Below, piece after piece: positions 56,940-64,000 of a stretch of DNA of 64,000 nt. The DNA is from Asterias amurensis (taxonomy: Eukaryota; Echinodermata; Asteroidea; Forcipulatida; Asteriidae). A program made the translations under genes and the position numbers. Within the stretch, counting starts at the first letter, position 1. The number at the start of each line of letters is the position of its first letter. A model generated the notes under the pieces. It was not told the DNA's origin. It saw nothing but the letters and a program-made list of their open reading frames with translations, and made no database searches. The stretch covers positions 14,367,506-14,431,505 of the forward strand of contig NC_092661.1 of the NCBI RefSeq assembly GCF_032118995.1, written 5' to 3'.

Positions 56940-57115
56940 GACAAAATTGCAGTTTTCGCATGGGGCACTTTTGTAATATTTGCAGGACCATTGCCCAATG
57001 TCTTGGCCTTGGTGCCCTTCAAAAGTTTCCCATCGACTTTAGATTTTCCAATGGAAGTGCCCTTTGCAAAATGCAAATGGCCTTGCCCTTCCAACATGAA
57101 ATTTCAGGCCTGCTC
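56940..57115. mobile_element. FB-5 related element
   Basis: CTTGGCCTTGGTGCCCTTCA, CCAATGGAAGTGCCCTTTGC and TTTCAGGCCTG match the copy at 25140. Confidence 0.6.
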
Positions 57116-57354
57116 ATGAGTCTGTCTACACTGCTGCCCCTTTCAATGTTCGATTTATCTTTTACATAAGGATTTGTTGTTATTATAATTCTGAGCAGTA
57201 TTACCTGATGAGCATCCCTTGTCGTTAGGCAACATCTGAGCAGAACACAAACAACTAAAGAGGTTTTCCATCATCTCATTTTCTTATGTGCTTGTCTTGT
57301 CATGTCTCTTTAAGACCTGTAAAGAAAATAATTTCGGGTTGAAAAACAAAATTG

Positions 57355-57435
57355 ACTAGAGTGGGACTCGAACCAACGACCTCCAGATTTACGTGTAGAC
57401 ATAATTTCTACCAACTGTGTCACATGATCCCTGGC
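57355..57435 (-). repeat. tRNA-like SINE head
   Basis: On the minus strand, GACACAGTTGGTAGAA and GGTTCGAGTCCCACTC are A-box and B-box-like, and the spacing fits a tRNA with a long variable arm. Stem pairing looks poor, so it is not called as a tRNA gene. Confidence 0.4.
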
Positions 57436-57528
57436 TACACGACAGTTTAAAGCGTTGTATGTACAAATAGGGACACCGCCATAGGTCTAGATAGCTTAGT
57501 TGGTATAGAGTGCTGTCACATTAAATTA

Positions 57529-57912
57529 ACACGTTGCCTTGGATCGGACGAGTTGGTCTGTAAAAAGCGTTTGTAACTGTTTGTTATAAAATGCATACGG
57601 TTGGAAAGATGTTTTAAAAGTAGAATACAATGATCCACACATATTTGCGTCGAAATTGCGTGGTTTTCCTTTTACTTTGCGAACTAACACGATCAGCCGT
57701 TTAATGGGAGTAAAAAATTTGACTCCCATAAATGGCCGACTGTGTTTGTCGACGAGGTAAGAGGAAAGCCAAGCAATTTCGAGGCAAATATGTGTGGATC
57801 ATTGTATTCTACTTTTAAAATATCTTTCTAATCATTTGCATTTTTTTACGAACGGTTACAACACTTTTCAAAAACCAACTCGACCGATCCAAGGCAACGT
57901 GCTCTTTTAATC
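57529..57912. mobile_element. Foldback element FB-4, complete copy
   Basis: The ends ACACGTTGCCTTGGATCGGA and TCCGATCCAAGGCAACGTGC-like sequence are inverted, with a second inverted zone (GACTCCCATAAATGGC / GTTTAATGGGAGTAAA) at the centre. It interrupts a tRNA-like TAGATAGCTTAGTTGGTATA segment at 57487. Confidence 0.75.
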
Positions 57913-58240
57913 CATTCATTAAAAACATTTATGTTTAAAGTACATTGGTGTCAAATAGCCTGTGTTTCGATGCAAAACATTTCAAATGAATCATGCAAGG
58001 CACTCTGGTAAAGCAAAATGTGCACAGTGAAATCAGACAATTTGTGACAATGAAATACCCTGAAAATATTCATGCATACCTACAGACATTATTGGTTGGC
58101 AGACACCATTGGGCACTAGGCAGTGGCAGAAACTTGGCCATTACATGCCACAACAAAATCATTAAAATGAAAACTGTTTTAATTCTGGATGTAAATCTCA
58201 AATACAGGAGGAGTTCAGTAAAACCTTTTTGTTAGCAGTA

Positions 58241-58493
58241 CTGGGCCCAATTTCATGGCTCTGCTTACTGCAGAATTCTGCGCTTACAATTACGATTCCC
58301 TGCATAAGAGCAAGCGCCGAGTTTCTGCGCTAGCCTTGTAAGTGTAGAATGCCTAGTAACAGGGAGGACGCACATGCAGAAGCCCAAATTCAACGCTAAC
58401 CCGTGAAATACGCTTGTCGTAAGCACAGAACTCCCTGCTTCCATAACCCCGATTCTGTGCTTACGGTAAGCAGGGCCATAAAACTGGGCCCTC
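58241..58493. mobile_element. Foldback element FB-2 variant
   Basis: CTGGGCCCAATTTCATGGCT and GGCCATAAAACTGGGCCCTC are inverted ends. The interior has GCGCTTACAATTACG and CGTAAGCACAGAA arms and is richer in GC than other copies. Confidence 0.75.
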
Positions 58494-58867
58494 TCGTTAG
58501 CTAATTCATTTAAAGATAGAATAACAACAAAGTTCACTGCAACTTACCATGTGTGTATTGCAGGATGATGGCAAATATTCCACTACAGTGAAGCATCAAT
58601 GGCACTTTATGTACTCGAGTCTCTTCAGCAGCCTTGCTGGTGGGCTGCCTCCTCACACATCTTCCGCACATCTCAGAGTGTCATCTTCTCAAGGATTCCT
58701 ACAAGTAAAAAAAAATATTGGAATTGAGCAAAGAAAAAAATGCCCAGTCTGTTTACCTTAAGATATATTATTTGACAAGTAAGATAAATAAAGAGTACAA
58801 CACATGATAAAATAACTTATTGACCCAAACCACATGATGTCATAATAACATTTGTAGTAATAACTAG

Positions 58868-59105
58868 TTCTTATATAGAGCCCATTTCACAATAATCGTC
58901 TCAATGCGCTTTACATTAGTGCATTGGTCATTTGGCCATAAAATTCTTTTAATCTGTCTCAGCTCCCTTGGGAGTATACAACCCGGGCAACCCTATGCTC
59001 CGAGGGCTTTTCATACACAGTATCAACCTCTACCCTAGCTGGTACCCATTTATAGTGTCCCGACCGGAATGCGAATACACACTCCGATGACTTAACCACC
59101 AGAAC
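58868..59105 (-). repeat. SINE-2 copy, minus orientation
   Basis: Read on the minus strand: TGGTGGTTAAGTCATCGGAG head, GGTCGGGACACTATAAATGG, GGTACCAGCTAGGGTAGAGG and CTCCCAAGGGAGCTGAGACA, in SINE-2 order, then a GCGCATTGAGACGATTATTG-type tail. Confidence 0.7.
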
Positions 59106-59562
59106 TTAAATTTGATAATAAGGAAAATCTTTGTTGCGTCATTTTGGAAGTGTTATGCAATGAATTTCTCCAAGATTGTGCAGTTAGTGCACATATTGGG
59201 TGACACTCTATCCATTAAACAGATTTTTAAATGCCTACCATAAAATTAATATGCAATTTTACTCCCATAATGGCAAATGCTGCAATCAGCAGCCTTAAAT
59301 GACAATGATGCAGTGGGTCAAATACTTATGTTATTGCAGGGACTTGGAAGTTAAGCTGTACTGCTGTGTGTTCCATTAGTTGCTGGAGTTTATTCACAAA
59401 TCCGACTGACGAAACTTACAAGGTTAAGCAGAATAAAAAACACCTTTAGACCAATATGAATAGTTACCTAAACTCTACAATGAATCTTTTCAAAACCTTA
59501 AATACCACAATGAAAAACACAGTAAAAGCCTAAACAAAGTAAACAAAACAACTTTTAATTGC

Positions 59563-59944
59563 ACTGGATACTATTGGTAAATACTCAATATAATTGTGAA
59601 CATGAAAACTTACTTGGTAATTAGCAATCGAGAGTTGTTGATGGTATAAAACATTGTGAGAAATGGCTCCCTCTGAAGTAACGTAGTTTTCAAGGAAGAA
59701 GTAATTTTCCACTAAAATATTTGAATTTGATTTCGAGACCTCAGAATAAAAGGTCCCAAAATCAAGCATCTGAAAGCACACAACTTCGTGTGACAAGGGT
59801 GTTTTTTCTTCCATTATTATCTGGCAACTTCGACCACCAATTGAGTTCAAATTTTCACAGGTTTGTTTTTTTGTTCATATATTGAGATACACCAAGTGAG
59901 AAGACTGGTCTTTGACAATTACCAAAGGTGTCCAGTGTCTTTAA
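59563..59944. mobile_element. Foldback element FB-1, full-length copy
   Basis: CACTGGATACTATTGGTAAA at the left; ACCAAAGGTGTCCAGTGTCT at the right. Core GAAATGGCTCCCTCTGAAGT and GTGACAAGGGTGTTTTTTCT. Confidence 0.8.
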
Positions 59945-60261
59945 ACTAGAAATAACTTTAAAAAAACTAGTGACAAAGAAAAATTATAGCTTGGAATTAA
60001 AATGGCTTTAACTACATAAACCCACTACTCAAACCCTTTGTTGTAACCAACAATGTTAGAATAACATCAACAGACACTAAAATTAAATTACAGCAAAAAG
60101 TTAAACGAAAACAACATTACAAAAATCAAGCCCAAAAAGAACTATGTCCTGACATGCAGATAATATTCGGAACCCCTGAATGTTGCATGAGATATGCACA
60201 ATGTGTAAAACCTGTCTCATCATCCACTTGACCAAAACCACCAGAGTATAAGAGAAAGAAA

Positions 60262-63200
60262 ATTGCTGTGGTTGATGGCACAACCAAAGAGATAGACATT
60301 TCTGTGGATGTCAGCGCAACCAAATTTAAAGAGATAGAAATGAAATGTCTCTGTTTGACAGAGCAAAAATAGAGTGAGACGTTTCTGTGGTTGACAGGGC
60401 AACCAAAGAGTGAGACATTTCTGTGGTTGACGGCACAACCAAAGAGATAGAAATTTCTATAGTTGACAGGGCAACCAAACAGTGAGACATTTCTGTGGTT
60501 GACGGCACAACCAATGGATAAAAATTTCTGTGGTTGACGGCACAACCAAAGAGATAGAAGTTTTTGTGGTTGACATGGCAACCAAAGAGCGAGACATTTC
60601 TGTGGTTGACAGGGCAACCAAAGAGCAATCCATTTATGTGGATGACAGCGCAACCAAAGAGCGAGACATTTCTGTGGTTGATAGGGCAACTAAAGAGCGA
60701 AACATTTCTGTGGTTGAGGGCGCAACCAAAGAGCGATACATTTCTATGGTTGACCGTGTAGCCAAAGAGTGAGACATTTCTGTGGTTGATGGCACAACCA
60801 AAGAGATAGAAATTTCTGTGGTTGACACATGGCAACCAAAGAGCGAGATTTTTCTATGGTTGATAGGCCAACCAAAGAGCGATACATTTCTGTGGTTGAT
60901 GATGCAACCAAAGAGTGAGACATTTCTATGGTTGACAGGGCAACCAAAGAGCAATACATTTATGTGGTTGATGGCACAACCAAAGAGATAGAAATTTTAG
61001 TGGTTGACACATGGCAACCAAAGAGCGAGATTTTTCGATGGTTGATGGGCCAACCAAAGAGCGAGACATTTCTGTGGTTAACAGGGCAACCAAAGAGCAA
61101 TACATTCCTGTGGTTGACGGCACAACCGAACAGATGGAAATTTCTGTGGTTGACATGGCAACCAAAGAGCAATACATTCATGTGGTTGACGGCGCAACCA
61201 AAGAGCAGTACATTTATGTGGTTGACGGCGCAACCAAAGAGTGAGACATTTCTGTGGTTGATAGGGCAACCAAAGAGCCATACATTTCTGTGGTTGATGG
61301 CACAACCAAAGAGCAATACATTTACGTGGTTGATGCCGCAACCAAAGAGTAAGACATTTCTGTGGTTGATGATGCAACCAAAGAGCGAGACATTTCTCTG
61401 GTTGACAGGGCAACCAATGAGCGAGACATTTCTGTGGTTGACAGGGCAACCAAAGAGCAATACATTTCCGTGGTTGACGTCGCAACCAAAGAGCAATACA
61501 TTTACGTGGTTGACGGCACAACCGAACAGATGGAAATTTCTGTGGTTGACATGGCAACCAAAGAGCAATACATTCATGTGGTTGACGGCGCAACCAAAGA
61601 GCAGTACATTTATGTGGTTGACGGCGCAACCAAAGAGTGAGACATTTCTGTGGTTGATAGGGCAACCAAAGAGCCATACATTTCTGTGGTTGATGGCACA
61701 ACCAAAGAGCAATACATTTACGTGGTTGATGCCGCAACCAAAGAGTAAGACATTTCTGTGGTTGATGATGCAACCAAAGAGCGAGACATTTCTCTGGTTG
61801 ACAGGGCAACCAATGAGCGAGACATTTCTGTGGTTGACAGGGCAACCAAAGAGCAATACATTTCCGTGGTTGACGTCGCAACCAAAGAGCAATACATTTA
61901 CGTGGTTGACGGCGCAACCAAAGAGCAATACATTTACGTGGTTGAAGGCGCAACAACCAGAGAGCGAGACATTTCTGTGGTTGACATGGCAACCAAAGAG
62001 CGATACATTCCTGTGGTTGATGCCGCAACCAAAGAGCAATACATTTATGTGGTTGATGCCGCAACCAAAGAGTAAGACATTTCTGTGGTTGATGACGCAA
62101 CCAAAGAGCGAGACATTTCTCTAGTTGACAGGGCAACCAATAAGCGAGACATTTCTGTGGTTGACGGTGCAACCAAAGAGATGGAAGTTTCTGTGATTGA
62201 CATGGCAACCAAAGAGCAATACATTTCTGTGGTTGACCGCACAACTTAAGAGATAGAAATTTCTGTGATTGACAGCCCAACCAAAGGGTGACACATTTCT
62301 GTGGTTGACAGGGCAACCAAAGAGTGAGACATTTCTGTGGTTGTAAGGGCAACCAAAGAAAAAGACATTTCTGTGGTTGACGGCGACAACCAATGAGTGA
62401 GACATTTCTGTGGTTGACATGGCAACCAAAGAGCAATACATTCATGTGGTTGACGGCGCAACCAAAGAGCAGTACATTTATGTGGTTGACGGCGCAACCA
62501 AAGAGTGAGACATTTCTGTGGTTGATAGGGCAACCAAAGAGCCATACATTTCTGTGGTTGATGGCACAACCAAAGAGCAATACATTTACGTGGTTGATGC
62601 CGCAACCAAAGAGTAAGACATTTCTGTGGTTGATGATGCAACCAAAGAGCGAGACATTTCTCTGGTTGACAGGGCAACCAATGAGCGAGACATTTCTGTG
62701 GTTGACAGGGCAACCAAAGAGCAATACATTTCCGTGGTTGACGTCGCAACCAAAGAGCAATACATTTACGTGGTTGACGGCGCAACCAAAGAGCAATACA
62801 TTTACGTGGTTGAAGGCGCAACAACCAGAGAGCGAGACATTTCTGTGGTTGACATGGCAACCAAAGAGCGATACATTCCTGTGGTTGATGCCGCAACCAA
62901 AGAGCAATACATTTATGTGGTTGATGCCGCAACCAAAGAGTAAGACATTTCTGTGGTTGATGACGCAACCAAAGAGCGAGACATTTCTCTAGTTGACAGG
63001 GCAACCAATAAGCGAGACATTTCTGTGGTTGACGGTGCAACCAAAGAGATGGAAGTTTCTGTGATTGACATGGCAACCAAAGAGCAATACATTTCTGTGG
63101 TTGACCGCACAACTTAAGAGATAGAAATTTCTGTGATTGACAGCCCAACCAAAGGGTGACACATTTCTGTGGTTGACAGGGCAACCAAAGAGTGAGACAT

Positions 63201-63352
63201 TTCTGTGGTTGTAAGGGCAACCAAAGAAAAAGACATTTCTGTGGTTGACGGCGACAACCAATGAGTGAGACATTTCTGTGGTCGACGATGACAACCAAAG
63301 AAAGAGATATTTATGTTGTTGACGGCGCAACCAAAGAGTGAGACATTTCTTT
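60262..63352. repeat. 36-bp satellite array with higher-order duplications
   Basis: About 86 units of a 36-bp repeat (ACATTTCTGTGGTTGACAGG, then GCAACCAAAGAGCGAG) with unit variants. Two nested duplications are visible: a ~396-bp (11-unit) block repeated at about 61112-61507 and 61508-61903, and an 868-bp block repeated at about 61534-62401 and 62402-63269. Translations across the paired 868-bp blocks are identical where I compared them, so that event is recent. As the unit is 12 codons long, very long frames (up to 609 codons) stay open on both strands. They have no start context, splice sites or non-repeat domain, so I do not call them genes. Confidence 0.93.
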
Positions 63353-63454
63353 ACCCTTGTGTGAGTGGTTCTCAACACTAGATTAGGCGTGGGGATATTA
63401 GCAGGTTGCTTTAGATAGTGAATCTGTCAGAAGCCCGTATTTGTTGAGAGAAAT

Positions 63455-63640
63455 AGACTATACAGATGGAAATGTATGCATTTGGGGCTCTGTAATGACC
63501 CAGCTACTTTTAAGAGACTTATGGAAAAGGTCATAAGAGGGTTGCAGTGGGAAATCCTGCTGACCTATGTAGAGGACTTAAATGTCTTAGGTAACACAGT
63601 TTAAGAAACGAAAGAGAGACTGAAAGTGGTGTAGATTGTT
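63455..63640 (+). mobile_element. Decayed Ty3/Gypsy reverse-transcriptase fragment (fossil)
   Basis: A short pol remnant. The block reading PATFKRLMEKVIRGLQWE or nearly so, followed by a YVED-type stretch, is the region around the catalytic motif of Ty3/Gypsy LTR retrotransposons. It is broken and heavily truncated; no LTRs, gag, RNase H or integrase were seen nearby. Probably old. Confidence 0.55.
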
Positions 63641-63960
63641 GACTTGCTGAGGAGTGAGGCTTGTGTGTTCTGTCATGGAGGGATCAGCTTGTTGGCGTTG
63701 TTTGGTGATCAGGCATGCTTCTTTCGTGGGTATGTTGGTGAAGAGAGAGACAACACCAAAACTTACAACAATGTCCGATTGACTGAGGTGAATGCCCTTA
63801 ATGATGTTGACGAACCGACTTCGTTTGGTGATGCGATGCTTTGTGAGGCAGCTTGAGACTGATGGAGAGATCGGAGCTGGTTGGTGATCTTGTGTTCAAT
63901 GGCCTGGACAAGACTTCATAAGTTCCTACAACACCTGAACAACTAACATCCACTATCAAA
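63641..63960. other. No feature seen
   Basis: Sequence between the Ty3/Gypsy fragment and the telomere-like tract. A 70-codon frame at 63644-63856 has no recognisable domain and may be further retroelement remnant. Confidence 0.3.
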
Positions 63961-64000
63961 GTGACCCTAACCCTAACCCTAATCCTAATGCTAAACCTAA
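63961..64000 (+). repeat. Short telomere-like tract (CCCTAA)n, degenerate
   Basis: ACCCTAACCCTAACCCTAA is followed by three degenerate units (TCCTAA, TGCTAA, ACCTAA) to the window edge. The orientation (CCCTAA on the plus strand at the right side) is not that of a right chromosome end, so it is either interstitial or the start of an inverted join. Its true length is cut by the window. Confidence 0.7.

Larger units (their letters stand above)
57205..58698 (-). ncRNA. Candidate spliced minus-strand transcript, upstream of LAS1L
   Basis: Two minus-strand segments have good splice sites on both sides: 58548-58698 (TTTACTTGTAG acceptor, GTAAGTTG donor) and 57205-57316 (TTTTCTTTACAG acceptor, GTAATACT donor). 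A possible third begins at 56658 after TATCTTGCAG. All three lie in sequence that is not obviously repetitive, and the gap between the first two is filled with repeats. Frames do not stay open through the joins; the best short frame starts MMENLFSCLCSAQMLP. I therefore favour a non-coding RNA or 5' leader. This rests only on splice-site appearance. Confidence 0.25.

Noticed and set aside
58265-58537. 90-codon minus-strand frame
   Set aside because: Falls in the inverted arms of the FB-2 copy at 58241-58493.
61078-62907. 609-codon minus-strand open frame of 12-residue repeats, plus a 398-codon plus-strand frame
   Set aside because: The 36-bp satellite unit is a multiple of three, so frames stay open by arithmetic. 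Both strands are equally open and there is no non-repeat domain.

Overview
This is intron-rich, AT-leaning animal nuclear DNA packed with short foldback elements (MITEs), tRNA-headed SINEs and minisatellites. The two recognisable genes are closest to deuterostome proteins. The density and style of the dispersed repeats suggest a marine invertebrate, most likely an echinoderm such as a sea star. That assignment is inference from memory of repeat style, not a database match.

Layout. (1) 0-6.5 kb: the 5' end of a minus-strand gene with an IQ-like motif, running off the left edge. It stands back to back with a small three-exon plus-strand gene (4575-6516, 251 aa) that I do not recognise. (2) 6.5-15 kb: mostly intergenic, with foldback elements and three GC-rich loci with TATA-type core promoters. 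Two of these (about 8.06-8.65 kb minus, 11.34-11.99 kb plus) are related and lie in opposite orientation. (3) 15.7-39 kb: a complete SHPRH gene on the minus strand, 26 coding exons, 1895 codons by my joins, all in phase. It encodes a SNF2-type ATPase split by a PHD finger and a RING finger. The linker-histone (H15) domain of vertebrate SHPRH is not visible; a long acidic, Ser/Thr-rich segment with short repeats lies there instead. (4) 39.2-40.4 kb: a 15-copy array of a ~79-bp repeat between SHPRH and its upstream neighbour. (5) 42.1-52.0 kb: a complete LAS1L gene on the minus strand, 12 exons, 580 codons, with the HEPN nuclease motif. (6) 52-60 kb: gene-poor, with the 3' tail of a LINE, a run of decayed foldback copies and a possible spliced minus-strand transcript. 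(7) 60.26-63.35 kb: a 36-bp satellite with 396-bp and 868-bp higher-order duplications, followed by a decayed Ty3/Gypsy reverse-transcriptase fragment and a short telomere-like tract at the right edge.

Function. SHPRH is a replication-fork-associated ubiquitin ligase (PCNA polyubiquitination, DNA-damage tolerance). LAS1L is the endonuclease partner in pre-rRNA ITS2 processing. They are neighbours in the same orientation, but about 3 kb of intergenic DNA holding the 79-bp array separates them, so I do not propose co-transcription. Long open frames in the 32.4 kb and 60-63 kb regions come from tandem repeats whose period is a multiple of three, not from genes.
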